Positions 37,563 through 46,234 of a stretch of DNA of 64,000 nucleotides are shown here, piece by piece. Numbering within the stretch: the stretch's first letter is position 1; each line of letters begins with the position of its first letter. Origin of the DNA: Thioalkalivibrio sulfidiphilus (GTDB lineage: Bacteria; Pseudomonadota; Gammaproteobacteria; Ectothiorhodospirales; Ectothiorhodospiraceae). The position numbers and the translations under genes were made by a program. The stretch lies in contig NZ_KB898926.1 in NCBI RefSeq assembly GCF_000377945.1, positions 1 to 64,000 of the forward strand, in the 5' to 3' direction. Below the pieces are notes generated by a model. That model was not told where the DNA came from, did not search any database, and saw nothing but the letters and a program-made list of their open reading frames with translations.

Positions 37563-38936
37563 TCAGAGGACGTCCAACGCCTGCTCGAGTCGCGACACCC
37601 CGATCACCTCCATGCCCTTGATGGGCTTGCGCGGCGCATTGCCGGCGGGGACGATGGCGCGGGTGTAGCCGTGTTTGGCGGCCTCCCGCAGGCGTTCCTC
37701 GCCGTTGGGCACGGGGCGGATCTCGCCGGCCAAGCCCACCTCGCCGAACACAACCAGTTCCTGGGGCAGGGGGCGGTTGCGGAAGCTGGACAGGGCGGCG
37801 ACCAGCATGGGCAGGTCGGCGGCGGTCTCGGTGACACGTACGCCGCCCACCACGTTGACGAACACGTCCTGGTCGAACAGGGCGATGCCGCCATGGCGGT
37901 GCAGCACGGCGAGCAGCATGTTCAGGCGGTTCTGTTCCAGGCCCACGGTGATGCGACGGGGCTGGGCGGCGTGGCTTTCGGCCACCAGGGCCTGCACCTC
38001 CACCAGCAGGGGTCGGGTGCCTTCCCGGGTGACCATGACCACGCTGCCGGGCACCGGGTCCTCGTGGCGGGACAGGAAGATGGCCGAGGGGTTGCTCACG
38101 GGCTTCAGGCCGCTGTCCACCATGGCGAACACGCCCAGTTCGTTGACCGCGCCGAAGCGGTTTTTCACCGCGCGCAGGACCCGGTAGCGCCCGCCGGGAT
38201 CGCCCTCGAAATACAGCACCGTGTCCACCATGTGCTCCAGCACCCGGGGTCCGGCCAGCTGGCCTTCCTTGGTGACGTGGCCGACGATGAACAGGGCCGT
38301 GCCGGTCTGCTTGGCGAAGCGCACCAGCTGGGCGGCCGATTCCCGCACCTGGGCCACGGAGCCCGGGGCGGACTGCAGCTGTTCCGTATAGAGGGTCTGG
38401 ATGGAGTCCACCACCATGATGTCGGGGCGGGCCTGCTGGGCGTGCTGGATGATGCGCTCGGCGCAGGTCTCGGTGAGGAGCTTCAGGTCCTCGTAGGGCA
38501 GGCCCAGGCGCCGGGCGCGCAGGCTCACCTGCTGGGGGGATTCCTCGCCGGTGACGTACAGGCCGTTCATGGCACCGCCGTCCGCGCCGGTCATGATGGC
38601 AAGCGTCTGCAGCAACAGGGTGGACTTGCCGATGCCGGGATCGCCGCCGATGAGCACCACGGAGCCCTGTACCAGCCCGCCGCCCAGCACCCGGTCCAGT
38701 TCCGAGAGTCCGGTGCCGCTGCGCGGTTCCGCCTCCACCACCACGTCGCCCAGGCGGCGGATGGTGGCGGCCTCGCCGGCGTAACCGGCGAAGCGCGGGC
38801 TCGCCGCGGCCGCGGGCGCCGAGGCGATGGTCTCCTCCAGGGTGTTCCAGGCGCCGCAGTCGGCGCATTGCCCGCCCCACTTGGGGTGCACGGCGCCGCA
38901 GGCGGTGCAGTGATACTGGGTCTTCGCCCTGGCCAT
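37563..38936 (-). CDS. radA: DNA repair protein RadA
   Basis: 457 residues. An N-terminal zinc finger (Cys10, Cys13, Cys24, Cys27) is followed by a RecA-like ATPase with Walker A GGDPGIGKST (about 96), the RadA-specific KNRFG motif (about 259) and a Lon-like C-terminal domain (RPLPQELVVFGEVGLAGEIR). RadA promotes branch migration during recombination. It lies 3 bp downstream of the corC-like gene. Confidence 0.97.
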   Translation of the reverse strand: MARAKTQYHCTACGAVHPKWGGQCADCGAWNTLEETIASAPAAAASPRFAGYAGEAATIRRLGDVVVEAEPRSGTGLSELDRVLGGGLVQGSVVLIGGDPGIGKSTLLLQTLAIMTGADGGAMNGLYVTGEESPQQVSLRARRLGLPYEDLKLLTETCAERIIQHAQQARPDIMVVDSIQTLYTEQLQSAPGSVAQVRESAAQLVRFAKQTGTALFIVGHVTKEGQLAGPRVLEHMVDTVLYFEGDPGGRYRVLRAVKNRFGAVNELGVFAMVDSGLKPVSNPSAIFLSRHEDPVPGSVVMVTREGTRPLLVEVQALVAESHAAQPRRITVGLEQNRLNMLLAVLHRHGGIALFDQDVFVNVVGGVRVTETAADLPMLVAALSSFRNRPLPQELVVFGEVGLAGEIRPVPNGEERLREAAKHGYTRAIVPAGNAPRKPIKGMEVIGVSRLEQALDVL

Positions 38937-38939
38937 GGA

Positions 38940-40232
38940 TCAGTTCGCCTCAGGCCCGCGGCCGGCCCGGTAGCCGGCCAGGCGTGGGCCGATGCGCGCG
39001 GTCTTCACGGCGTTGTTCTTCACCTGCACGATCTCGATGGGATAGCCGTCGATGAGCACGCTGGTGCCCGCCTCGGGGATGGTCTCCAGATGCTCGATGA
39101 TCAGGCCGTTCAAGGTGCGCGGGCCTTCCAGGCTGAAGTGGGCGCCGATCATGCGGTTGAGCTCGCGCAGGTGCACGCCGCCGTCCACCACCCAGCTGCC
39201 GTCCTCCTGGGGCATGACGTCCGGGGACAGGGCCGCGGGGTCGGTGGTGAACTCGCCGACGATCTCCTCCAGCAGATCCTCCAGGGTCACCAGCCCCTGG
39301 ATGTCGCCGTATTCGTCCACCACCAGGCCGATGCGCCTACGCTCGCGCTGGAAGTTGAGCAGCTGGCGGTTGAGCGGCGTGCCCTCGGGGATGAAGTAGG
39401 CATCGCGCAGGTTCTCGCGCAGGGTTTCCTTGTTCAGCTCCCCCTGGAAGATCAGCGGCAGGACGTTGCGCACATGGATGAAGCCCAGCACCTGGTCGAT
39501 GTTGCCCTGGTAGACCGGCATGCGGGTGTAGCTGCCGGTGAACAGCTGCTGTTCGATGTCGTCCCAGTCGTCCTCCAGGTCGATGCCCTGGATCTCGTGG
39601 CGGGGCACCATGATGTCCTCCACTGTGGCCTTCTCCAGGTCCAGGATGTTGACCAGCATCTTCTGGTGCTTGCTGGGGATCAGGCCGCCGGCCTCGTTGA
39701 CCACGCTGCGCAGCTCGTCCGAGCTGAGGGCATGCTGGTCGATGTCCTTGAGCCGCACGCCCAGTGCCCGCAGCAGGCCGTTGGCGATCAGGTTGATGAC
39801 CCAGACCAGGGGATAGAGGATCTTGAGCAGGGGGGTGTAGACCCAGGCGGCCGGGTAGGCGAAACGTTCCGAGTGCAGGGCGCCCAGGGTCTTGGGGGTG
39901 ACCTCGGCGAACAGCAGCAGGGCCAGGGTGAGCAGACCGGTGGCGATGGCGATGCCCACGTCCCCGTAGAGACGGAAACCGATGTAGGTGGCCAGCTGGG
40001 TGGCGAGGATGTTGACGAAGTTGTTGCCCAGCAGGATCAGGCCGATGAGCCGGTCCGGTTTGTCCAGCAGCCGCTGCGCCCGGCGCGCGCCCCGGTGTCC
40101 CGCCTGGGCCAGGTGGCGCATGCGATAGCGGTTGAGCGCCATGAGCGCCGTTTCGGAACCGGAGAAGAACGCCGAGCAGGCCAGCAGGGCGATGAGCACC
40201 GCGAACAGTGCGCTTAAGGGGATCTCAGCCAA
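38940..40232 (-). CDS. CNNM/CorC-type membrane protein with CBS domains
   Basis: 430 residues. N-terminal DUF21/CNNM membrane domain (about 1-190, SAFFSGSETALMALNRYRM), a CBS pair (about 205-330, VEDIMVPRHEIQGIDLEDDWD...VVDEYGDIQGLVTLEDLLEEIVG) and a C-terminal CorC_HlyC domain. It is the counterpart of E. coli YfjD, beside YpjD. The family is linked to magnesium/cobalt efflux. Confidence 0.92.
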   Translation of the reverse strand: MAEIPLSALFAVLIALLACSAFFSGSETALMALNRYRMRHLAQAGHRGARRAQRLLDKPDRLIGLILLGNNFVNILATQLATYIGFRLYGDVGIAIATGLLTLALLLFAEVTPKTLGALHSERFAYPAAWVYTPLLKILYPLVWVINLIANGLLRALGVRLKDIDQHALSSDELRSVVNEAGGLIPSKHQKMLVNILDLEKATVEDIMVPRHEIQGIDLEDDWDDIEQQLFTGSYTRMPVYQGNIDQVLGFIHVRNVLPLIFQGELNKETLRENLRDAYFIPEGTPLNRQLLNFQRERRRIGLVVDEYGDIQGLVTLEDLLEEIVGEFTTDPAALSPDVMPQEDGSWVVDGGVHLRELNRMIGAHFSLEGPRTLNGLIIEHLETIPEAGTSVLIDGYPIEIVQVKNNAVKTARIGPRLAGYRAGRGPEAN

Positions 40233-40287
40233 GGCGGGGTGCGGGGGATTGGGCTATGCAGATCATTTAATCGATTCGAGGCTGATT

Positions 40288-40396
40288 ATTCAAGAATTCA
40301 AAATTCAAAATTCAAAATTCAATGCAAGGTTGGAGTCTCGCCAAAGCGTTGGGACCAGAGCCTATTCCTTTGAATTTTGAATCTTGAATTTCGAAT
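40288..40396. mobile_element. second short derivative of the ATTCAAN inverted-repeat element
   Basis: The left arm (40288-40323) has five heptads (ATTCAAG with a one-base slip, three ATTCAAA, ATTCAAT). The right arm (40367-40396) is CC, then TTTGAAT, TTTGAAT, CTTGAAT, TTCGAAT. The interior is about 43 bp. The right arm ends 7 bases before the ypjD stop codon (40404), and the left arm is about 55 bp upstream of the corC-like start. Confidence 0.75.
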
Positions 40397-40403
40397 CGCC
40401 TCC

Positions 40404-41213
40404 TTATCTCCCCAGCACCAGTTCCAGCACCAGCTTGCTGCCGAAGTAGGCCAGGACCAGGGCGCCGAATCCGCCCAGGGTCCAGCGGATGGCGATGCGC
40501 CCGCGCCAGCCGAAGCGCCAGCGACCGAACAGCAGGGTGCCGAACAGCAGCCAGGCGGCGATGGAGAGCACCGTCTTGTGGGCCACCTGCTGGGCGAACA
40601 GGTCTTCCAGGAACAGGAAACCGCTCGCCAGGCTGGCGCTCAGGAACACGAACCCCAGGCCGATGATCTGGAACAGCAGGCTTTCCATCATGGCCAGCGG
40701 CGGCAGGGCGCGGATGAAGCCCCGGGGGTGATGGTTGTGCAGGTGCTTGTTCTGGATGGCCAGCAGGATGGCCTGGATGGCGGCGATGGCCAGCAAGCTG
40801 TAGGCCAGCAGGGAGGTCAGGATGTGGATCTGCAGGCCGGCGGGCAGGGCGGTGGCGGTGCCCGTCCCGCCCAGGCTCAGTTCCAGGGCCAGGGCCAGGG
40901 CGGCGAAGGGCAGCAGGATGATGCCCAACAGTTCAAGGGGGTGGCGCAGGCTGGCGATCCACAGCAGCAGGGCGATGAGCCACGCGGACAGGGACAGGGC
41001 GTTGAAGAAGCCCATGTCGATGCCGCTGGGGCTGAAGGCGTCGCCGTAGATGGTGGCGCCGTGCAGCAGCACCGCCAGGGCCCAGACCGCGAGGACCGGC
41101 CAGCGGGCGGGCGGTTGCGGCTCGTGCGCCACCTTGCGGCGCAGGCGCAGGGCCAGCATGAGGCTGGCGCCGAGGTAGAGCAGCGTGGCGATGAATCCGG
41201 CGATCATGGACAT
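40404..41213 (-). CDS. ypjD: YpjD/CcsA-like cytochrome c assembly family membrane protein
   Basis: 269 residues and about eight membrane segments, with the family's C-terminal FAQQVAHKTVLSIAAWLLFGTLLFGRWRFGWRGR block and an HNHHPRGFIRALPPLAMME loop. It resembles the CcsA/CcmC haem-handling family, but the function of YpjD itself is not established. It lies opposite ffh as in many gammaproteobacteria. Confidence 0.88.
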   Translation of the reverse strand: MSMIAGFIATLLYLGASLMLALRLRRKVAHEPQPPARWPVLAVWALAVLLHGATIYGDAFSPSGIDMGFFNALSLSAWLIALLLWIASLRHPLELLGIILLPFAALALALELSLGGTGTATALPAGLQIHILTSLLAYSLLAIAAIQAILLAIQNKHLHNHHPRGFIRALPPLAMMESLLFQIIGLGFVFLSASLASGFLFLEDLFAQQVAHKTVLSIAAWLLFGTLLFGRWRFGWRGRIAIRWTLGGFGALVLAYFGSKLVLELVLGR

Positions 41214-41478
41214 GGAGCGGTGCGGGGTCCCTGGGTCATGGCGTGGGTCGAGGCGAGCCTTGAGGTCAAGGAACGGATGATTGCACAGGCTCGGCCGCGG
41301 TTGAAGGGTGGTCAGGGTGTCGAGTGGCTCACAGACTTGGCACTTTGCCCGTCTAGTGCGACCTGTTGCGTGGCCATGACAAGAAACTGCGTGCTACTTT
41401 GTCTCAATTCCTAATAACAAGCTCCGGCGCCGGCGTCTTTTCCGGTGACCCCGGGCGGATCGGTTGCAGGATCATGGC
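41214..41478. other. divergent intergenic gap
   Basis: Between the divergent ypjD and MBL genes I see no convincing gene, RNA or repeat. A weak open frame here has poor composition. The promoters for both genes must lie here, but none was recognised with confidence. Confidence 0.4.
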
Positions 41479-42246
41479 ATGCGCGTAGAGGTGCTCGGTT
41501 GCAGTGGCGGGATCGGCGGTGGCCGTAGGACCTCGGCGCTGCGTGTGGATGACGACATCCTGCTGGACTGCGGCACCGGGGTGGGCGACCTGTCCCCCGA
41601 CGAGCTCAGCCGGATCCGCCATGTGTTCCTGACTCATCCCCACATGGATCACGTGGCCTGTCTGCCCATGCTGGTGGATACCCTGTTCACCCAGCTCAAG
41701 GAGGCGCCGCTCACGGTCTATGCCACGCCGCCGTGCATCGAGATCCTGCAGGCACACATCTTCAACTGGCAGGTCTGGCCGGATTTCCAGACCCTGCCGG
41801 CCCCGGACTCCCCGGTGGTGCGCTTCCGTCCCGTGGAATGGGGCGAGACCGTCACCCTCGGCTCGCGGCGCATCGATGTGCTGCCGGCCACCCACACCGT
41901 GCCCGCCTGCGGCTACCGGGTGGAGGGCAACGGCGGGGCCTTCGCCTATACCGGTGACTGCACCAGCAACGACAGCCTGTGGAAGGCCCTGAATGCCCAC
42001 GACCACCTGGACCTGCTGGTGGTGGAGTGCGCCTTCGGGGACAGCGAGATCGATCTCGCGCGCCGGGCCGGACACTACTGCCCCGAGCTGCTGGTGCATG
42101 ATCTCGCCAAGCTGGGTCATGACCCGCGTATCTGTATCACCCACCTCAAGCCGGGAGAGGAGGCGCGGGTGTTCGAGCAGCTGCGCAGGCGGGCGCCCCA
42201 GCGGGCCCTGCTGCAGCTTCGCGGGCGCGAGGTTTTCCAGCTCTGA
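41479..42246 (+). CDS. MBL-fold hydrolase resembling cyclic-nucleotide phosphodiesterases
   Basis: 255 residues. The metal motif THPHMDH (about 53-59) and the later YTGDCTSND, VVECAFGD and ITHLKPGE segments match class II 3',5'-cyclic-nucleotide phosphodiesterase-like MBL proteins. It may hydrolyse cAMP or another phosphodiester; the substrate is not certain. ATG 41479 (MRVEVLGCSGG) is chosen from the family N-terminus. It lies about 110 bp upstream of ffh. Confidence 0.8.
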   Translation: MRVEVLGCSGGIGGGRRTSALRVDDDILLDCGTGVGDLSPDELSRIRHVFLTHPHMDHVACLPMLVDTLFTQLKEAPLTVYATPPCIEILQAHIFNWQVWPDFQTLPAPDSPVVRFRPVEWGETVTLGSRRIDVLPATHTVPACGYRVEGNGGAFAYTGDCTSNDSLWKALNAHDHLDLLVVECAFGDSEIDLARRAGHYCPELLVHDLAKLGHDPRICITHLKPGEEARVFEQLRRRAPQRALLQLRGREVFQL

Positions 42247-42356
42247 CGCCTCACATATAATATCTCCCCCGGCGCTCCTGCCGGATAACGCATTCACGGC
42301 GGCCACCTGGGTCAACTATCTGGGCCAGGCTGGCCCCGATCCCGGGACCGATCCCC

Positions 42357-43718
42357 ATGTTCGAGAATCTCACCGAGCGCCTGCAAGGCACCGTCAAGCG
42401 CCTGCGCGGCCAGGCACGCATCACCGAGGACAACATCCAGGACACCCTGCGCGAGGTGCGCATGGCCCTGCTGGAGGCCGACGTGGCCCTGCCGGTGGTG
42501 CGCGAGTTCATCAGCCGGGTCAAGGAACGCGCCCTGGGCCAGGAGGTGCTGTCCAGCCTCACCCCGGGCCAGGCCCTGATCAAGATCGTCAACGACGAGC
42601 TGATCAGCGTCATGGGTCAGGCCAACGAGTCCCTGCAGCTCAACGTCCAGCCCCCGGCGGTGATCCTCATGGCCGGCCTGCAGGGCTCGGGCAAGACCAC
42701 CACCACCGCCAAGCTGGCGCGTCTGCTCAAGGAGCGCCACAAGAAGCGCGTGGCGGTGGTCAGCTGCGACGTCTACCGCCCGGCGGCCATCAAGCAGCTG
42801 GAGACCCTGGCCGGCGAGATCGACGTGGAGTTCATCCCCAGCTCAGGCGGCGAGGACCCGGTGGCCATCGCCAGCCGCGCCCTGGACCAGGCCCGCAAGA
42901 AGTTCTTCGACGTGCTCATCGTGGACACCGCCGGCCGCCTGCACGTGGACGCGGACATGATGGCCGAGATCCAGCGTCTGCACACCGCCGTCTCCCCGGT
43001 GGAGACCCTGTTCGTGGTCGACAGCATGACCGGCCAGGACGCCGCCAACACCGCCAAGGCCTTCAACGACGCCCTGCCGCTCACCGGCGTGGTGCTCACC
43101 AAGGCCGACGGTGACGCCCGGGGTGGTGCAGCCCTGTCGGTGCGCCAGATCACCGGCAAGCCCATCAAGTTCCTGGGCGTGGGCGAGAAGACCGGCGCCC
43201 TGGAGCCCTTCCACCCGGAGCGGGTCGCCTCGCGCATCCTGGGCATGGGCGACGTGCTCAGCCTGGTGGAGGAGGCCACCCGCCAGGTGGACCAGGACAA
43301 GGCGGCCAAGCTGGCCAAGAAGCTCAAGACCGGCAAGGGCTTCAACCTGGAGGACCTGCGCGAGCAGCTGAGCCAGATGCAGAAGATGGGCGGTATGGCC
43401 TCGCTCATGGACAAGCTGCCCGGCATGGGTCAGATCCCGGAGGCGGCCAAGAAGCAGGTCAACGACAAGGAGCTGGGGCGCATGATCGCCATCATCAACT
43501 CCATGACCCCCGGCGAGCGCCGCCACCCGGACCTGATCAAGGGCTCCCGCAAGCGCCGCATCGCCGCCGGCTCCGGCACCCAGGTCCAGGACGTGAACCG
43601 CCTGCTCAAGCAGCACATGCAGATGAGCAAGGCCATGAAGCAGTTCTCCAAGGGCGGCATGGGCAAGCTGATGCGGGCCATGAAGGGCAAGCTTCCCGGC
43701 GGTGGTCTGCCGTTTTAA
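42357..43718 (+). CDS. ffh: signal recognition particle GTPase Ffh
   Basis: 453 residues. N domain (1-90), G domain with GLQGSGKTTTTAKLA (about 106) and VDTAGRLHVD, and a methionine-rich M domain from about 300 (LSQMQKMGGMASLMDKLPGM, QHMQMSKAMKQFSKGGMGKLM) that binds 4.5S RNA and signal peptides. It directs membrane proteins to FtsY and SecYEG. The 4.5S RNA gene was not seen in this window. rpsP follows, as usual. Confidence 0.98.
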   Translation: MFENLTERLQGTVKRLRGQARITEDNIQDTLREVRMALLEADVALPVVREFISRVKERALGQEVLSSLTPGQALIKIVNDELISVMGQANESLQLNVQPPAVILMAGLQGSGKTTTTAKLARLLKERHKKRVAVVSCDVYRPAAIKQLETLAGEIDVEFIPSSGGEDPVAIASRALDQARKKFFDVLIVDTAGRLHVDADMMAEIQRLHTAVSPVETLFVVDSMTGQDAANTAKAFNDALPLTGVVLTKADGDARGGAALSVRQITGKPIKFLGVGEKTGALEPFHPERVASRILGMGDVLSLVEEATRQVDQDKAAKLAKKLKTGKGFNLEDLREQLSQMQKMGGMASLMDKLPGMGQIPEAAKKQVNDKELGRMIAIINSMTPGERRHPDLIKGSRKRRIAAGSGTQVQDVNRLLKQHMQMSKAMKQFSKGGMGKLMRAMKGKLPGGGLPF

Positions 43719-43750
43719 ACAAGAGTCGAATATGACAACCCTCTTGTCTC

Positions 43751-43778
43751 CTGGATCTTGTATCTTGCCTCTCCAATC
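43751..43778. repeat. possible heptad arm between ffh and rpsP
   Basis: Four 7-base units ending in ATC or CTC (CTGGATC, TTGTATC, TTGCCTC, TCCAATC). They are weak and lack an inverted partner; possibly a degenerate element. Confidence 0.35.
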
Positions 43779-43862
43779 TGTATATTTGCGCGTTTCTCCG
43801 GGCTGGGGTCTTTTCCCCCGTTCCCGGTTGCGTGCAGACACATTATTTAAGGCGTATAGCTG

Positions 43863-44117
43863 ATGGTAACGATTCGACTCGCCCGTGGCGGTGCCAAGAA
43901 GGCCCCCTTCTACCACATCGTGGTCACCGACTCCCGTAGCCCCCGCGACAGCGGCTACATCGAGCAGCTGGGTTACTTCAACCCCGTGGCCCGTGGTCAG
44001 GAAGTGCGCCTGCACATGAACCAGGAGCGCATTGAGCACTGGGTGTCCAAGGGCGCCCAGACCTCCGAGCGCGTGGGCAAGCTGCTGGCCGAGTTCCGCA
44101 AGCAGAATCAGGCCTGA
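43863..44117 (+). CDS. rpsP: 30S ribosomal protein S16
   Basis: 84 residues, the standard length, starting [25 protein letters not shown]. It binds 16S rRNA and is needed for 30S assembly. It is the first gene of the conserved rpsP-rimM-trmD-rplS operon. Confidence 0.98.
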   Translation: MVTIRLARGGAKKAPFYHIVVTDSRSPRDSGYIEQLGYFNPVARGQEVRLHMNQERIEHWVSKGAQTSERVGKLLAEFRKQNQA

Positions 44118-44143
44118 CAGGCCTGGACGCCGCGCACGCCGGC

Positions 44144-44647
44144 ATGGAACGGCGTTCCATCGTGCTGGGCCGGGTGACCGGCCTTTACGGCGTTCAGGGC
44201 TGGGTCAAGGTGTTTTCCGAGACCCGGCCCCGTGAAGAGATCGTCCGCTACAACCCGGTCCTGCTGGGACACGCGGGGCAGTGGCGGGAAACCCGGGTGG
44301 TGGGCGGCAAGGCCCACGGCAAGGGTGTGGTGATGAAGTTCCAGGGTTGCGAGGACCGCGACGCGGCCGCGGCCCTGATGGGGCAGGAGATCGCCGTCTG
44401 GCGTGAACAGCTGGCGCGACTGCCGAAGGGCGAATACTACTGGGCCGACCTGGTAGGGCTCGAGGTGGTCACCACCGGGGGCGAGTCGCTCGGTGTGGTG
44501 GACAGCCTGTTCGAGACCGGGGCCAACGATGTGATCGTGGTCAAGGGTGAACGGGAACGGTTGATCCCCTACGTGCGCGGTGAGTTCGTCCGCGACGTGG
44601 ACCTGGAAGCCGGCACCCTGACGGTGGACTGGGACCCGGAGTTCTAG
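44144..44647 (+). CDS. rimM: 16S rRNA processing protein RimM
   Basis: 167 residues. RimM N-terminal domain (VLGRVTGLYGVQGWVKVFSET) and a C-terminal PRC-barrel domain (YYWADLVGLEVVTTGGESLGVV...LIPYVRGEFVRDVDLEAG). It helps mature the 30S head together with S19. It has the typical position after rpsP. Its stop codon (44645-44647) overlaps the first bases of a 263-bp inverted-repeat element that separates it from trmD. Confidence 0.96.
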   Translation: MERRSIVLGRVTGLYGVQGWVKVFSETRPREEIVRYNPVLLGHAGQWRETRVVGGKAHGKGVVMKFQGCEDRDAAAALMGQEIAVWREQLARLPKGEYYWADLVGLEVVTTGGESLGVVDSLFETGANDVIVVKGERERLIPYVRGEFVRDVDLEAGTLTVDWDPEF

Positions 44648-44908
44648 TGTCCTGAGTCAGAGATTCGTTGCATTTCAGCGGGCCTGTACGGGATGCGCGG
44701 CAAGGCGCTCGAGCGAAGGACGGGCAGGCCCATTCGAGCGAGAGCAACGCGGCCGAGCACCCGTACAGCCCGCCCGTAGGGAGCCCCGCACAAGACCCAA
44801 TGCGGCGTTGCGGTCCTTGCCAAGGGCTTGCCATTGCCTGCGGCCCGCGCCTTGCCTTGGGTCTTGTGCGGGGCTCTGAAATGCAACGAATCTCTAACTC
44901 AGGACACT
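44646..44908. mobile_element. 263-bp MITE-like element between rimM and trmD
   Basis: The terminal inverted repeats are 33 bp (44646-44678 and 44876-44908) and differ at one position (AGTGTCCTGAGTCAGAGATT... against AGTGTCCTGAGTTAGAGATT...). A second inverted pair, GCCCCGCACAAGACCCA near 44784 and TGGGTCTTGTGCGGGGC near 44858, is nested inside. There is no transposase. The insertion splits the normally compact rpsP-rimM-trmD-rplS operon and ends 6 bp before the trmD start codon. Confidence 0.85.
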
Positions 44909-44914
44909 GGGCCC

Positions 44915-45673
44915 GTGCGCATCGACGTGGTGACACTCTTCCCGGATCTGGTGAACTGCGTCTCGGGATGCGGGGTCACGGGACGGGCGGTGGAGCGGGG
45001 CATCCTGGACCTGCACTGCTGGAACCCGAGGGACTACACCGAGGACCGGCACCGCACCGTGGACGACCGGCCCTATGGCGGCGGCCCCGGCATGGTGATG
45101 AAGGTGGAGCCCCTGCGGCGCGCCATCCGCGATGCCCGGCAGGCGGACCCGGTCCCACCCCTGGTGGTCTACATGAGCCCCCAGGGACGCAGGCTCGACC
45201 AGGGCGCCGTGCAGCGGCTGGCCGATCTGCCCCGGCTGATCTTGATTGCCGGACGCTACGAGGGCATCGACGAGCGTCTGGTGGAACTGGAAGTGGATGA
45301 GGAATGGTCCATCGGCGACTACGTCCTCTCCGGCGGCGAACTGGCCGCCATGGTGGTGATCGACGCTTGCGCCCGGCTGTTGCCGGGGGCGCTGGGCGAC
45401 GAGGATTCGGCGCAGCAGGATTCGTTCATGACGGGCCTGCTGGACTACCCGCACTACACGCGCCCGGAGGTCTACGAGGGGCGGGGTGTGCCGCAGGTGC
45501 TGCTCGGCGGACATCATGCCGAGATCGAGCGCTGGCGGCGCAAGCAGGCCCTGGGCCGGACCTGGCAAAGGCGCCCGGACCTGCTGGAACACAGGGTTTT
45601 GGACGAGGCGGATCAACGCCTTCTGGATGAATATCGACGCGAGCTCGCAGATGCGGATCGCAGCAAGCAGTGA
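44915..45673 (+). CDS. trmD: tRNA (guanine-N1)-methyltransferase TrmD
   Basis: 252 residues. The SPOUT fold with knot motifs [16 protein letters not shown] and [20 protein letters not shown], and early [17 protein letters not shown]. It makes m1G37 in tRNA using S-adenosylmethionine. The natural start is GTG 44915 ([12 protein letters not shown]); upstream in-frame codons belong to the inserted repeat element. The AGGA that could act as its ribosome-binding site lies within the element's terminal repeat. Confidence 0.96.
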   Translation: MRIDVVTLFPDLVNCVSGCGVTGRAVERGILDLHCWNPRDYTEDRHRTVDDRPYGGGPGMVMKVEPLRRAIRDARQADPVPPLVVYMSPQGRRLDQGAVQRLADLPRLILIAGRYEGIDERLVELEVDEEWSIGDYVLSGGELAAMVVIDACARLLPGALGDEDSAQQDSFMTGLLDYPHYTRPEVYEGRGVPQVLLGGHHAEIERWRRKQALGRTWQRRPDLLEHRVLDEADQRLLDEYRRELADADRSKQ

Positions 45674-45690
45674 CTGACAGGGGTCAAACC

Positions 45691-46044
45691 ATGAGCAAGA
45701 TCATTCAGCAGCTGGAAGCGGAACAGATGAACCGCGAAGTGCCTGACTTCACCCCCGGTGACACCGTGGTGGTGCAGGTCAAGGTGAAGGAAGGCAACCG
45801 CGAGCGCCTGCAGGCCTTCGAGGGTGTGGTCATCGCCAAGCGCAACCGCGGCCTGAACTCCGCGTTCACCGTGCGCAAGATCTCCCACGGCGAGGGTGTG
45901 GAACGTGTGTTCCAGACCTACAGCCCGGCGGTGGCCGAGATCCAGGTCAAGCGTCGCGGTTCCGTGCGTCGCGCCAAGCTCTACTACCTGCGCGACCTGA
46001 CCGGCAAGGCTGCCCGCATCAAGGAAGACATCAAGCGCGGCTGA
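45691..46044 (+). CDS. rplS: 50S ribosomal protein L19
   Basis: 117 residues starting [13 protein letters not shown], with the usual [25 protein letters not shown] core. It lies at the 30S-50S interface. It is the last gene of the rpsP operon and a strong terminator follows. Confidence 0.98.
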   Translation: MSKIIQQLEAEQMNREVPDFTPGDTVVVQVKVKEGNRERLQAFEGVVIAKRNRGLNSAFTVRKISHGEGVERVFQTYSPAVAEIQVKRRGSVRRAKLYYLRDLTGKAARIKEDIKRG

Positions 46045-46059
46045 TCCCGAGCCCACCGT

Positions 46060-46090
46060 AAAAAAACGCCCCGACCGGGGCGTTTTTTTT
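46060..46090 (+). terminator. terminator of the rpsP-rplS operon
   Basis: The hairpin ACGCCCCGACCGGGGCGT is followed by eight T residues; the preceding A-run makes it bidirectional. Confidence 0.93.
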
Positions 46091-46146
46091 GTCCGTAGGG
46101 TTTGCAATCCGTCCATGGTCGCTGCCACGTTGTGGGTTATGCTTTT

Positions 46147-46223
46147 GACCACTGACCACTGACCACTGACCACTGACCACTGACCACTGACCACTGACCA
46201 CTGACCACTGACCACTGACCACT
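46147..46223. repeat. perfect GACCACT heptad array, 11 units
   Basis: Eleven identical head-to-tail GACCACT units run from 46147 to 46223, ending 11 bp before the ATG at 46235. No inverted partner arm is present. The array occupies the place where the promoter and ribosome-binding site of the downstream gene would be, so changes in unit number could affect its expression. Confidence 0.9.
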
Positions 46224-46234
46224 GACCTGTGTCC

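Noticed and set aside
37671-40217. Long plus-strand frame opposite radA and the corC-like gene
   Set aside because: It is an antisense shadow of two well-recognised genes, with a His/Gly/Gln-rich composition and no motif.
41214-41478. Possible sigma-54 promoter in the ypjD/MBL gap (TTGGCAC near 41335)
   Set aside because: The TGC half is not at the required spacing, so the match is not convincing.
46147-46223. GACCACT array as a CRISPR
   Set aside because: Units are 7 bases with no spacers and no cas genes nearby, so it is a simple tandem array.
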